From the NCBI RefSeq assembly GCF_005222755.1, contig NZ_STGD01000001.1, positions 124,001-188,000 on the forward strand: DNA of 64,000 nucleotides, read 5' to 3'. Under the pieces are notes generated by a model that did not search any database, was not told the origin of the DNA, and worked only from the letters and a program-made list of their open reading frames with translations. Positions 16,972-24,646 of the stretch are shown here, piece after piece. The position numbers and the translations under genes are program-made. The DNA comes from Roseomonas sp. HF4 (lineage in GTDB: Bacteria > Pseudomonadota > Alphaproteobacteria > Acetobacterales > Acetobacteraceae). Each line of letters begins with the position of its first letter. Positions within the stretch are counted from its first letter, which is position 1.

Positions 16972-16995
16972 TTCATATGCTGCTTGTTCATATGC
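16972..16995. promoter_or_regulatory. Direct repeat TTCATATGC x2 in a divergent promoter region
   Basis: TTCATATGC occurs at 16972-16980 and again at 16987-16995, 15 bases apart, inside the roughly 100-base region between the corC-like gene and the oxidoreductase. A/T-rich bases are rare here, so a paired site suggests an operator or promoter. No regulator is encoded next to it. Confidence 0.4.
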
Positions 16996-17057
16996 ATGCG
17001 CCGGCCGCTGGTGCATAGGAGCGTCCGGCCGTGCGGGCCGGCGGGGAACGGAGGGGA

Positions 17058-18044
17058 ATGGAAGGCATGCTCGACGCGGCGATTATCGGCATGGGCCGCT
17101 GGGGCCAGACTCTGGTCGACAGCGTCCAGGGCCGGAACGATGCCGGCATCCGCTTCGTCGCCGGCTGCACCGGCCGGCCGGAGCGCGCCGCCGACTGGGC
17201 CGCGCGGCAGGGCCTGCGCATCCTGCCCGATTTCGACGCGGTGCTGGCCGACCCGGCCGTGCAGGTCGTCGCCATCGCCTCCCCGCACCGGATGCACGCA
17301 GATCAGGTGGTCGCCGCGGCCGCCGCCGGCAAGCACGTGTTCGTCGAGAAGCCCTTCACCATGACCAAGGCCTCGGCGGAGGCCGCCGTGGCGGCCTGCG
17401 CGCGCGCCGGGGTGGTGCTCGCGCTCGGGCACAATCGCCGCTTCCTGCCGGCGGTCGCCGAGATGAAGGCGATGCTGGCGGCCGGGCGCCTCGGCACGCT
17501 GCTGCATGTGGAGGGCCAGTTCAGCGGGCCGGGCGCGGCCGCCTACAAGCCCGGCATGTGGCGCGCGGACCGGGCCGAGAGCCCGCTCGGCGGGATGGGC
17601 GGCATGGGCATCCACATGGTCGACATGTTCATCAACCTGGCCGGGCCGATCGCCGAGGTGACGGTGCTCTCCCATGCGCGGGCGATCGACAACGGGCTCG
17701 ACGACACGACCGCCGCGCTGATGCGCTTCGAGAGCGGCGTGACGGCCGGTTTCGCGACGCTGGCGCTGGCGCCGCGCTACTGGCGCGTGGCGCTGTTCGG
17801 CACCGACGGCCTGCTGGAACTGCACGGGCACGAGCACTTGGCCTTCACGCCGCGCGACGGCGAGGGCTGGGTGCGCGACTTCCCCAAGACCGACATCGAG
17901 GCCGCGGAACTCGCGGCCTTCGCCGCCGCCGTCGCCGGCGGGCCGGCCTATCCGCTGCCGTCGGCGGAGGCGATCCACGGCGTCGCGGTCTATGAGGCGA
18001 TGATCGGCGCGGCGGCATCGGGCAGCACCTACCGGGTGGCCTGA
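17058..18044 (+). CDS. Gfo/Idh/MocA family oxidoreductase
   Basis: 328 residues. The N-terminal Rossmann domain begins AAIIGMGRWGQTLVDS; VFVEKPFTMTKASAEAA carries the family's EKP motif with the catalytic Lys. The C-terminal alpha/beta domain follows, including GGMGGMGIHMVDMFINLAGP. Expected chemistry: NAD(P)-dependent oxidation or reduction of a sugar, inositol or similar polyol. The ATG at 17058 has gagggg just upstream; a second ATG three codons later is also possible. It is monocistronic, with a hairpin past the stop. Confidence 0.8.
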   Translation: MEGMLDAAIIGMGRWGQTLVDSVQGRNDAGIRFVAGCTGRPERAADWAARQGLRILPDFDAVLADPAVQVVAIASPHRMHADQVVAAAAAGKHVFVEKPFTMTKASAEAAVAACARAGVVLALGHNRRFLPAVAEMKAMLAAGRLGTLLHVEGQFSGPGAAAYKPGMWRADRAESPLGGMGGMGIHMVDMFINLAGPIAEVTVLSHARAIDNGLDDTTAALMRFESGVTAGFATLALAPRYWRVALFGTDGLLELHGHEHLAFTPRDGEGWVRDFPKTDIEAAELAAFAAAVAGGPAYPLPSAEAIHGVAVYEAMIGAAASGSTYRVA

Positions 18045-18067
18045 GGCGAAGGGACGACACGTGGCGG

Positions 18068-18102
18068 GCCGCGGGCTCCGCTCCGGCGCGGCCGCCCGCG
18101 GC
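18068..18102 (+). terminator. Hairpin after the oxidoreductase gene
   Basis: gccgcgggc at 18068-18076 pairs with gcccgcggc at 18094-18102, giving a 9-bp stem with a 17-nt GC-rich loop, about 25 bases past the stop. There is no T-run. Confidence 0.35.
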
Positions 18103-18203
18103 CTCACGACAACGCGAGGCCATTGCGTGATACCTGCCGATGAGCGCACGCTTCCGTGACCAGCGCGCCGTGGCGCAGCCGACGACCAGGAGAATGGCCA
18201 ACC

Positions 18204-18911
18204 ATGCCCAGCACCTTGCCGCGGGCGACCTTCGCGCCCCTGTTCCAGCGCAGCCTGCTGCTGCTGGGCGTCCTGTCCCTCACGGCCCTGCCGGGCCTGC
18301 CGCTTGACCTGTCCTCGCCCGCCCATGCGCGCGGCGGCGGAGGTGGTGGCGGAGGTGGTGGTGGTGGTGGCGGCGGAGGTGGCGGCGGAGGTGGCGGCGG
18401 CGGCGGGAATGGCGGCGGCAATGCCGGCGGCCAGGGTGCAAGTGCCTCGGCCGGCGAGAACGGCCGCGGCGGCGGCTTCGGTGGTGGCCGCGGCGACGAT
18501 GCCGGCAGCCCCGGCAACCAGGGCCAAGGCCGCGGCCAGGGCGCCTCGGCCGCGTCGGGACGCGGCGGACCGGATGGCCGCGGCGGCGGCCCCGGGCGCG
18601 GCGGCTCGGCCGACCGTGGCGCGCTGGCAAGCGCGCTCGGCGCGCTCAACGCGGCGCACGCCTCGCCCACCGCGCGACAGAACGCGGCACCGAACTCCCG
18701 AGTCGGCATGATCGCGGCCTACGAAGACAGGGTCATGGCCGCGCTTGCCAATCCGACTTTGTCGCCCGCGCAGCTGCGCGCCGAGATCGCCGCGGCGCGC
18801 GCGGAGGAACTGACGGACGCGGCCAACAAGCCCGTGACCAGGGCGGTCGCGGAGCGGGTCGACGACCTTCTCGGCCTGCCGACCGACGACATCGGGAGGC
18901 CGCGCCGCTAG
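18204..18911 (+). CDS. Exported polyglycine protein
   Basis: 235 residues. A signal peptide (RSLLLLGVLSLTALPGLPLD, cleavage near AHA at about 41) is followed at once by 25 consecutive glycines (18333-18407), then a Gly/Asn/Gln/Arg-rich low-complexity region, and a helical C-terminal domain from about residue 130 (RGALASALGALNAAHASPTA, MAALANPTLSPAQLRAEIA). The Gly codons are mixed (GGC, GGA, GGT, GGG), so the DNA is not a pure triplet repeat. It is likely periplasmic or cell-surface; function unknown. A caggaga site lies about 10 bases before the ATG. Confidence 0.7.
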   Translation: MPSTLPRATFAPLFQRSLLLLGVLSLTALPGLPLDLSSPAHARGGGGGGGGGGGGGGGGGGGGGGGGGNGGGNAGGQGASASAGENGRGGGFGGGRGDDAGSPGNQGQGRGQGASAASGRGGPDGRGGGPGRGGSADRGALASALGALNAAHASPTARQNAAPNSRVGMIAAYEDRVMAALANPTLSPAQLRAEIAAARAEELTDAANKPVTRAVAERVDDLLGLPTDDIGRPRR

Positions 18912-18923
18912 CGCGCCTCGCCG

Positions 18924-19871
18924 ATGCCGATGCACCGCGTCGTTGCCTGCGCCTCGCCGGCGGGGGGGCGGCTTGGGCCGGGCCCGGGTGCCGTGCGGCG
19001 CGCCGCCGGCCGCCTGCAGGCGGCCGCCTTGGTTCTGCTGGCCGTGGTCGTGCTCGGCGGCTGCTCGGCGTTGCACGGCGACGTCGCGGTGCCGACCGCG
19101 CGCCCCGCCCCCGCCGAGTCCCAGGACCGCGCGCGCGCCGCGAGCCTCTTTCGCGATGCGCAGCGGACCCTGAATCCGCCGCGCGGCGGTACGCGCGACC
19201 CCGACCGCGCCGCCGCGCTGTTCGAGCAGGCGGCGCGGCTCGGCCACCCGGAAGCGCAGGTCCTCGTGGCACTCGCGCATCTGTCGCGCGGCGATGGCCG
19301 GCGCGACACGGCCGCAGCCATCCCCTGGCTGAACCTCGCGGCGCATGAGGGCGAGGCGGAGGCGCAGTTCCTGCTCGGCCGGCTCCTCGAGGCCGGCGAC
19401 GGCACGCCGCGCGACACCGCCTGGGCCGCGCTCTGGTTCCATCGTGCCGCCGAGCGTGGCCACCCCGAGGCCGGCTTCGCCATGGCCATGCTGCAGGTCG
19501 CCGGCGAGGGCACGGCGCGGGACTGGCCGGAGGCCCTGGCACGGTTCCGCCTGGCCGAGCGCAGGGGCGTCGGGGCCGCGAGGCGGTACCGGGAGGCGCT
19601 CGCCCCACGCGTGCCGCCGGCCGAGGCGCGCCAGGGCGCCGCCCTCCTGGCCGGGGAGAGCGCCCGCGGCGCCGTGCCGGCCGTGGACCGGCCGTTGCGG
19701 CGCTTCGCGCAATCGGCGCTGGCACGGCGCGGTCGCTGGGACGCGGCGGTGGATGGACGGGACAGCCCGCGGCTGCGCGCCGCGCTCGATGCATTTGCGC
19801 GCGACGAGCGGATCGTCGCCGCCTCCCCCTTCGACCCCCTGGTGATCGACCGCCTCCGCAGGCCGGGCTGA
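18924..19871 (+). CDS. SEL1-repeat lipoprotein
   Basis: 315 residues. After a basic N-terminus, a hydrophobic segment ends in the lipobox VLGGC. Residues about 90-215 hold four SEL1-type repeats (AAALFEQAARLGHPEAQVLV, LNLAAHEGEAEAQFLLGRLL, LWFHRAAERGHPEAGFAMAM, ARFRLAERRGVGAARRYREA). The C-terminal stretch RFAQSALARRGRWDAAVDGR resembles a peptidoglycan-binding-like helix bundle, though only weakly. SEL1 proteins act as scaffolds; here it is probably anchored in the outer membrane facing the periplasm. It lies 12 bases after the polyglycine gene and is likely cotranscribed. A second ATG at 18930 is an alternative start. Confidence 0.75.
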   Translation: MPMHRVVACASPAGGRLGPGPGAVRRAAGRLQAAALVLLAVVVLGGCSALHGDVAVPTARPAPAESQDRARAASLFRDAQRTLNPPRGGTRDPDRAAALFEQAARLGHPEAQVLVALAHLSRGDGRRDTAAAIPWLNLAAHEGEAEAQFLLGRLLEAGDGTPRDTAWAALWFHRAAERGHPEAGFAMAMLQVAGEGTARDWPEALARFRLAERRGVGAARRYREALAPRVPPAEARQGAALLAGESARGAVPAVDRPLRRFAQSALARRGRWDAAVDGRDSPRLRAALDAFARDERIVAASPFDPLVIDRLRRPG

Positions 19872-19906
19872 CGGGCGGGCCGGGTCATTCCCGCCTTGCG
19901 AAAGCT

Positions 19907-19916
19907 GTTCTAGAAC
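19907..19916. promoter_or_regulatory. Perfect 10-bp palindrome upstream of ridA
   Basis: gttctagaac lies 67 bases before the ridA start in an otherwise GC-only context, preceded by ttgcgaaa. It could be an operator half-site pair or part of a promoter. There is no other copy in the window that I noticed. Confidence 0.25.
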
Positions 19917-19982
19917 CGGCGCGCGCCCACGGCGCAGGCATCGCGCCCGCGCCCGGGCGCATATCGCGAAGGAGCGGCCGGC

Positions 19983-20333
19983 ATGTCCAAGATCACCCGC
20001 CAGGGTACGAACCAGATCCTCTCGTCCTCGGTCGAGTACCACAACTTCGTCTATCTCGCGGGTATGACCGCCGATGACCTGTCGAAGGACATCAAGGGCC
20101 AGACGGCCGAGGTGCTGGCCAAGATCGACGCCGCGCTGGAGGCGAACGGCACCGACAAGACCCGGATGCTGACTGCGACGATCTGGGTGAAGCACATCGC
20201 CGACCGCGGCGCGATGAACGAGGTCTGGACGCCGTGGCTGCCGCCCGGCGGCGCCCCGGCCCGCGCGTGCGTGGAGGCCAACATGGCCGACCCGCGCCAC
20301 CTGGTGGAGATCATGGTCACCGCCTGCCGCTGA
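19983..20333 (+). CDS. RidA/YjgF family enamine/imine deaminase
   Basis: 116 residues, the normal size. VYLAGMTADDLSKDIKGQTA and the C-terminal RACVEANMADPRHLVEIMV contain the conserved Arg and the P-x-L-V-E-I pattern of RidA-like proteins. Canonical RidA hydrolyses the 2-aminoacrylate formed by PLP enzymes; many paralogues act on other imines. The usual C-terminal IEA-A motif is replaced by MVTACR, so this is probably a RidA subfamily and not the housekeeping copy. A clear aaggag precedes the ATG. Confidence 0.85.
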   Translation: MSKITRQGTNQILSSSVEYHNFVYLAGMTADDLSKDIKGQTAEVLAKIDAALEANGTDKTRMLTATIWVKHIADRGAMNEVWTPWLPPGGAPARACVEANMADPRHLVEIMVTACR

Positions 20334-20377
20334 CGCGGCCATTGCGATACGGGAATCCTTTCCTCGATTCCGACGCG

Positions 20378-20412
20378 ACGCCCGGCGCCATGGCACCGGG
20401 CGTTGTTGTTTT
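20378..20412 (+). terminator. Rho-independent terminator after ridA
   Basis: acgcccgg (20378-20385) pairs with ccgggcgt (20396-20403) and is followed by a T-rich tail (ttgttgtttt). This is the best classical terminator in the window. The rest of the 295-base gap to the CHAP gene holds no gene that I can see. Confidence 0.75.
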
Positions 20413-20628
20413 CCGGCCACCACACTGTGGCTCTGTCCAATTCTCGCCCCAATCCTGGGAACCTGGTCCTGAGACGGCTCGCCTGCCCCGGCCCCGCACG
20501 ACAAATCACTCCTGATTTCCCCGCGTTACAGACCGGCGGCTTGCCGCCCCCGTTCCGCGCTTGTTACCGAAGTCACACACCGGTTCGAAAACCATCCGGC
20601 AGGGGCTTCCGAGGGGCGACGGGGGAAC

Positions 20629-21423
20629 ATGAAGGCAAATATCGCGGCGATCGCGCTGGCGATCGTGTTCGGCGGTCTGGGATTCGCGGCGGGGGATGCC
20701 GAGGCCCGGGCAACCGACGGGCGCCAGGGCAAGCCCTCGGCGCGCAGCGCGGCGGCGACGGCACCTGCCGCCAGCCGTCCTCGCGCGGCCAATCCGACGG
20801 CGCGCGCGACCACCCAGCGCGGCCGCAACGTCGCGGCGCGCAACGCGCCGGCCAACCGCAGCGCAGCGCGAGCCGGCCGCGGCAGCCGCTCGGCCGCAGC
20901 CGGTTCCGTCGGGCGCGGCATCTCCTGCGTGCCCTACGCCCGCCAGGCGACGGGCATGGCGATCAGCGGCAATGGCCGCGACTGGTGGCACAATGCCGCC
21001 GGCCTCTATGCCCGTGGCAACCGGCCCGAGCCCGGCTCGGTAATGGCCTTCCCCGGTTCGGGCGGCATGCGGTCCGGCCACGTCGCGGTCGTGGAGCGTG
21101 TCGTCTCCCAGCGCGAGGTGCTGATCCACCACGCCAACTGGGGCGGCCCCGGGATCCGCCGCGGCAGCATCATGCGCGGGGTGTCGGTCATCGACGTCTC
21201 GCCCAACAACAACTGGACGCAAGTGCGCGTGCAGGTCGGCCACAGCGCCGAGGCCTACGGCCGCACCTATCCGGTCTACGGCTTCATCCACAACCGGCCC
21301 GATGCGACGGGCGGCATGATGATGGCCGGCACCTCGCCCACCCGCGTCAATGCCTCCGACGCGGCGCGCCTCGCGCTCGAGGAAGTGGCCCAGGCCCCGG
21401 CGGCGCGCGGCGCCCGCCGCTGA
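20629..21423 (+). CDS. CHAP-domain peptidoglycan amidase/peptidase, exported
   Basis: 264 residues. A signal peptide (IAAIALAIVFGGLGFAAG) is followed by a roughly 65-residue Arg/Ala-rich basic, disordered linker (about 27-93) and a CHAP domain. The nucleophile is C100 in GRGISCVPYARQ and the general base H151 in GMRSGHVAVVERV. CHAP enzymes cleave peptidoglycan peptides or amide bonds. The basic linker could bind the wall or acidic polymers. The C-terminus is Ala-rich without a further domain. Translation starts after cgggggaac. It is a single-gene unit ended by a strong hairpin shared with the convergent gene. Confidence 0.8.
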   Translation: MKANIAAIALAIVFGGLGFAAGDAEARATDGRQGKPSARSAAATAPAASRPRAANPTARATTQRGRNVAARNAPANRSAARAGRGSRSAAAGSVGRGISCVPYARQATGMAISGNGRDWWHNAAGLYARGNRPEPGSVMAFPGSGGMRSGHVAVVERVVSQREVLIHHANWGGPGIRRGSIMRGVSVIDVSPNNNWTQVRVQVGHSAEAYGRTYPVYGFIHNRPDATGGMMMAGTSPTRVNASDAARLALEEVAQAPAARGARR

Positions 21424-21446
21424 CGCCAGCCGAGCGGATGCTTCGC

Positions 21447-21477
21447 AAGGGCCGCCCCTGCCCCGGGGGCGGCCCTT
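21447..21477. terminator. Bidirectional hairpin between convergent genes
   Basis: aagggccgcccc (21447-21458) pairs with ggggcggccctt (21466-21477), a perfect 12-bp stem with a 7-nt loop. It sits between the ends of the CHAP gene and the dioxygenase-like gene, so it can serve both. Confidence 0.6.
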
Positions 21478-21484
21478 CGCGTGT

Positions 21485-22075
21485 TCAGGCCGCCGCGCTC
21501 TCCCGGCTGCGGTCCCAGAGGTTCGGCACGGCGTCATTGTCGTAGCCCGAGATGAAGCGCCTCGCCGCGCCGGTCGCAGGGTCGAAGACGGAACGCTCCA
21601 CCGCGCCGATGTTGCCGCCATAGACGTGGATGCTGATGGAGGCGCGGTCCGGCAGCGCGTTCTCGACCACATGGATGTCGTAGGTATCGGCGCCGACGGC
21701 GACCACCTCCCCCTGCCGCAGCCGGTCGACCTGGCCGGCGGCCATGGGCGCGCCGGGGCGCATCTCGGTCGAGACCTCCTCGCCACGCAGCATGCCAACC
21801 AGGCCCCAGACCGTGTGGTTGTGCACCGGCGTCCGCTGGCCCGGGCCCCAGACGAAGGAGACGACGCTGAAGCGCTCCAGCGGGTCGCAGTGCAACAGGT
21901 ACTGCCGGTAGCGCGGGCCCGGCACGGCGCAATCCTCCGGCAGCCAGGCGTCGGTCGCGACGAGACGGCGCAGCAGCGCCGCGCCCTCGGTCAGCCAGCG
22001 CTGCTCGGTGGCGCCATCCTCGGCCAGGTTCGTCATGTCGCGGATGAAGTCGCGCAGCGGCGTGATGTCGGTCAT
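21485..22075 (-). CDS. Cysteine-dioxygenase-like cupin (thiol dioxygenase)
   Basis: 196 residues. The three-histidine iron site of thiol dioxygenases is visible: H85 and H87 in TPVHNHTVWGLVG and H135 in TYDIHVVENA. Other family features are SVVSFVWGPGQ and SISIHVYGGNIGAVERSVFD. The enzyme would oxidise the thiol of cysteine, 3-mercaptopropionate or a related compound to a sulfinate with O2 and Fe(II). Bacterial members like this one often prefer 3-mercaptopropionate, so the substrate is open. It is divergent from the YjlB-like cupin with a 67-base spacer. Confidence 0.75.
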   Translation of the reverse strand: MTDITPLRDFIRDMTNLAEDGATEQRWLTEGAALLRRLVATDAWLPEDCAVPGPRYRQYLLHCDPLERFSVVSFVWGPGQRTPVHNHTVWGLVGMLRGEEVSTEMRPGAPMAAGQVDRLRQGEVVAVGADTYDIHVVENALPDRASISIHVYGGNIGAVERSVFDPATGAARRFISGYDNDAVPNLWDRSRESAAA

Positions 22076-22142
22076 GCTGGAACCCTCCCCGTCCGACGGG
22101 CATCATGGAGAAGGGGATTCCACGCGACAAGGAAGGGACGCC

Positions 22143-22646
22143 ATGCACGAGCATCGCAGGGACGGGGCGGAGTTGCTGTTTCTCCCGGACGGCGGGGACA
22201 TCCCGAACAACCCGCGCCTGCCCGTGCTGCTGCATCGCGCCGCCGTGCCCGTGGGCGAACCGGCCGCGGCCGAGGCGCTGTTCCTCGCCAATGCCTGGCG
22301 CCCGGCCTGGCGGGGCGGCATCCACGCCTGGCACCACTACCATTCCAACGCGCATGAGGCGCTGGCCGTGGTCGCCGGACAGGTGCGCGTTCAACTCGGC
22401 GGCGAGCAGGGCGTGCAGGTGGAACTCGCGGCCGGGGACGTGGCGGTGCTGCCGGCCGGAACCGGCCACCGGAACCTGGAGGCGAGCCCGGACCTGCAGG
22501 TGGTTGGCGCCTATCCCGAGGGCTCGGACCCGCCCGACCAGCACCACGGCGCGCCGGAGGAACGGGCACGCGCCCTGCACGCCATCGCGGCGACGCCGGA
22601 CCCGGCGACCGACCCGGTGACGGGCGGGGCCTATCCGCTGGCCTGA
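22143..22646 (+). CDS. YjlB-like cupin protein
   Basis: 167 residues. A single cupin core lies between about 55 and 125: GGIHAWHHYHSNAHEALAVV has the clustered histidines, QVELAAGDVAVLPAGTGHRN has the second motif. The N-terminal ELLFLPDGGDIPNNPRLPVL is typical of YjlB-family cupins. Metal binding is likely; the reaction is unknown. The ATG follows a caaggaag site. The gene ends facing the zinc alcohol dehydrogenase gene, with a long hairpin between them. Confidence 0.7.
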   Translation: MHEHRRDGAELLFLPDGGDIPNNPRLPVLLHRAAVPVGEPAAAEALFLANAWRPAWRGGIHAWHHYHSNAHEALAVVAGQVRVQLGGEQGVQVELAAGDVAVLPAGTGHRNLEASPDLQVVGAYPEGSDPPDQHHGAPEERARALHAIAATPDPATDPVTGGAYPLA

Positions 22647-22675
22647 ATACGCCGGCTCCGGCCGTCTCGGACACC

Positions 22676-22718
22676 GCGCCGCGCGCCCCCGCCCCGGACC
22701 GGGCGGGGGGCGCGGCGC
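22676..22718. terminator. Long G+C hairpin between convergent genes
   Basis: gcgccgcgcgcccccgccc (22676-22694) pairs with gggcggggggcgcggcgc (22701-22718), leaving one base unpaired. It sits between the stops of the cupin and the alcohol dehydrogenase and has no T-run. Confidence 0.5.
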
Positions 22719-22723
22719 CGCCG

Positions 22724-23791
22724 TCATGCCGCCGCGGCCGTCAGCACGATGCGGCCGACCACCTTGCCGTCCTTCAGCCGGTTCAGCGCCGCATCCGCCT
22801 GATCCTGCGGCATGTTGGTGATCGGGATCGCCGGCAAGGCGCCCGACTGCGCAATCTTAACCAATTCGCGCAACTCCTTGACATTGCCGACATAACTGCC
22901 CTGGATCGTGAGTGCGCGGATGGGCATCAGCGGCAGCGGGATGTTCATCTCCCCGCCGAACAGCCCGACCTGCACCAGCTTGCCGCCCTTGCGCAGCGCG
23001 TCGAAGCAGAAGCGCGCGGTGTCGGTGCCGTTCACCAGGTCCACGATGGCGGCGACGGGGCCGCCGGCGGCCTCCATGATGCGCCTCGCGGTGTCCTCCC
23101 CGGCGGCGAGCACGGTGTCGGTCGCGCCCTCGGCCTTCGCGGCATCGAGCTTCTGCGCGCTGACATCGACCACCACGATCCGCTTGTGCCCCTTGGCGCG
23201 CAGCACCGCGATGGCGTTCAGGCCGAGCCCGCCGGCGCCGACCAGCACCACGGGTTCCTCCGGCGGCAGCGGCATGACCTTGTTGATGGCGCTGAACACC
23301 GTGATGCCCGAGCAGGCATAGGTCGCGGCCAGCGAGGGATCGAGGCCGCCGAGCGGCACCAGGTGCCGTGGTTCCGGCGCCAGGCAATGCGTGGCGTAGC
23401 CGCCATGCTGGTAGACGCCGAGGCTGCGCGGCTTGAGGCACATGTTGTCCTCGTCCGCCCGGCATTGCGGGCAGGTGCCGCAGCCGACCCAGGGGAAGAC
23501 GATGACCTGGTCGCCGACCTTGAGGCCGCCCGGCTTCGCGTCCGGCCCGAACTTCGCGATGCGGCCGACGATCTCATGCCCCATGGCGAGCGGCAGCGTC
23601 ACGCCGCGGTCGGTCAGACGCATCTTCCCGCGGGAGCCGAGGTCGTATTCCCCTTCCCAGATGTGCAGGTCGGAATGGCAGACGCCGGCATGCGTCACCT
23701 CGATCAGCACCTGCTGGCCCGCCGGTTCGGGCGTGGGCAGGTCGATTTGCTGCAGCGGCTTCCCGGTCTCGACGACGGCCCAGGCGCGCAT
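22724..23791 (-). CDS. Zinc-dependent alcohol dehydrogenase (MDR family)
   Basis: 355 residues. Catalytic-zinc motifs are HAGVCHSDLHIWEG and AMGHEIVG; the structural-zinc loop GCGTCPQCRADEDNMC keeps all four Cys. The NAD(P)-binding VVLVGAGGLGLNAIAVLRAK lies near 180-200. The family oxidises or reduces primary or secondary alcohols in the cytoplasm. The LGVYQHGGYATHCLAPEPRH segment is typical of bacterial broad-substrate enzymes. The start at 23791 has gaggaa just upstream. Neighbouring genes do not indicate the substrate. Confidence 0.85.
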   Translation of the reverse strand: MRAWAVVETGKPLQQIDLPTPEPAGQQVLIEVTHAGVCHSDLHIWEGEYDLGSRGKMRLTDRGVTLPLAMGHEIVGRIAKFGPDAKPGGLKVGDQVIVFPWVGCGTCPQCRADEDNMCLKPRSLGVYQHGGYATHCLAPEPRHLVPLGGLDPSLAATYACSGITVFSAINKVMPLPPEEPVVLVGAGGLGLNAIAVLRAKGHKRIVVVDVSAQKLDAAKAEGATDTVLAAGEDTARRIMEAAGGPVAAIVDLVNGTDTARFCFDALRKGGKLVQVGLFGGEMNIPLPLMPIRALTIQGSYVGNVKELRELVKIAQSGALPAIPITNMPQDQADAALNRLKDGKVVGRIVLTAAAA

Positions 23792-23850
23792 GGCGGTTCC
23801 TCCTGATGGGTCTGGCGTTGGAGGCATCGGACTGCGCCCCGCCGGGCCGG

Positions 23851-24435
23851 TCAAGCGGGCGCCAGCGCGCGCGGGATACGCTGCACGCCGCCGCACCGCC
23901 GGTGCAGGCGGGACAGCGCGCGCAGCACGAGATTCCGCCCGCCTTCCTGCATCGCCGGAATGAACGCGAGCCGCAGCGGGAAGCGCCGGATCGTTTCGGA
24001 CAGATCGGGATCCGCCACCAGGTGCGGCGGCCCCTTCAGCGCGCTGAGGAAACCGAGCCGCCGCGCCAGCGCGATGAACCGCAGCCCGAGGATGCGCCCG
24101 GCGCGCTGGCAGGCGCGGCAGATCCAGTGTTCCAGCGCCTGCAGATGCGCCGGCACGGCGCCGGTGGCGAGCGCATCCAGCAGGCGCTGCCACAGCCCCG
24201 CATGCGTCAGCCGGCGGAAGAAGCGGGAGACGGTGTCGGGGCGGCCATATTCCGGCGGCAGGGCGCGCCAGGGGTCGCGCGTGGTGGCGATGCGGAAGAT
24301 GGCGTCCATCCGGGCGCGCAGGTCCTCGACCTTCGGGCCGGGGCGGGCGGCGGCACGGGCGATGTAGGGGGCGAGGCAGGTCCATTCGTGGTCGGAGAGC
24401 GGGGCCCAGGGGCGGGGGGTGGTGAGGTGGGGCAT
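23851..24435 (-). CDS. DUF4096 / IS5-type transposase N-domain protein without catalytic part
   Basis: 194 residues. Residues 10-85 match the N-terminal helix-turn-helix-like domain of IS402/IS5-family transposases: PLSDHEWTCLAPYIARAAAR, LRARMDAIFRIATTRDPWRALP, GRPDTVSRFFRRLTHAGLWQ (in parts). The DDE catalytic region that should follow is absent. Instead there is an unrelated basic helical tail with two CxxxC-like cysteines (EHWICRACQRAGRILGLRF). There are no terminal inverted repeats or target duplications around it. It may be a domesticated DNA-binding protein or an old remnant. A LexA-like box lies 32 bases before the ATG. Confidence 0.6.
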   Translation of the reverse strand: MPHLTTPRPWAPLSDHEWTCLAPYIARAAARPGPKVEDLRARMDAIFRIATTRDPWRALPPEYGRPDTVSRFFRRLTHAGLWQRLLDALATGAVPAHLQALEHWICRACQRAGRILGLRFIALARRLGFLSALKGPPHLVADPDLSETIRRFPLRLAFIPAMQEGGRNLVLRALSRLHRRCGGVQRIPRALAPA

Positions 24436-24466
24436 GGGCGGGGTCTCGGCGGCGCGGAGTCAATGA

Positions 24467-24481
24467 GAACATATAAGGAAC
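24467..24481. promoter_or_regulatory. LexA-like box GAAC-N7-GAAC
   Basis: GAACATATAAGGAAC (GTTC-N7-GTTC on the other strand) fits the alphaproteobacterial LexA operator, a direct repeat with a 7-base spacer and an A/T-rich centre. It lies 32 bases upstream of the DUF4096 gene, inside a rare A/T-rich patch that could also hold its promoter. By base composition roughly one such match is expected by chance in a window this size, so location is the main support. Confidence 0.45.
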
Positions 24482-24588
24482 GTTTACAGCGTGTCGAGTA
24501 AAATGGGTTGGTTCCGGCGGCGGCCGCCCGAGCCAAGGGCTTCGCGCGCGACCGGCGAGGCTGCGCCCGGCCCCGAATTGCGGAAGGT

Positions 24589-24634
24589 CCAGGAAACTCA
24601 GTTTCCTGGCGGGGTCCAGGGGCGGCGCCCCTGG
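24589..24634. repeat. Double-hairpin intergenic element, copy H
   Basis: ccaggaaac-tca-gtttcctgg (24589-24609) is followed by ccaggggc-ggc-gcccctgg (24616-24634), both perfect. It lies between the alpha/beta hydrolase end (24647) and the DUF4096 gene. Both stems begin with CCAGG and end with CCTGG, or CCTGG-like, bases. It resembles a third, shorter type of intergenic palindrome next to types A-G and may serve as a terminator for the hydrolase gene. Confidence 0.7.
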
Positions 24635-24646
24635 CCTTTCCCCCCC

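Noticed and set aside
16953-20504. Minus-strand open frame of over 1,100 codons across several plus-strand genes
   Set aside because: It lies opposite the Gfo/Idh, polyglycine, SEL1 and RidA genes, which all carry clear family motifs. The frame shows only Arg/Gly-rich low complexity.
23851-24435. Complete insertion sequence
   Set aside because: Only the N-terminal transposase domain is present. I see no terminal inverted repeats or target-site duplication.
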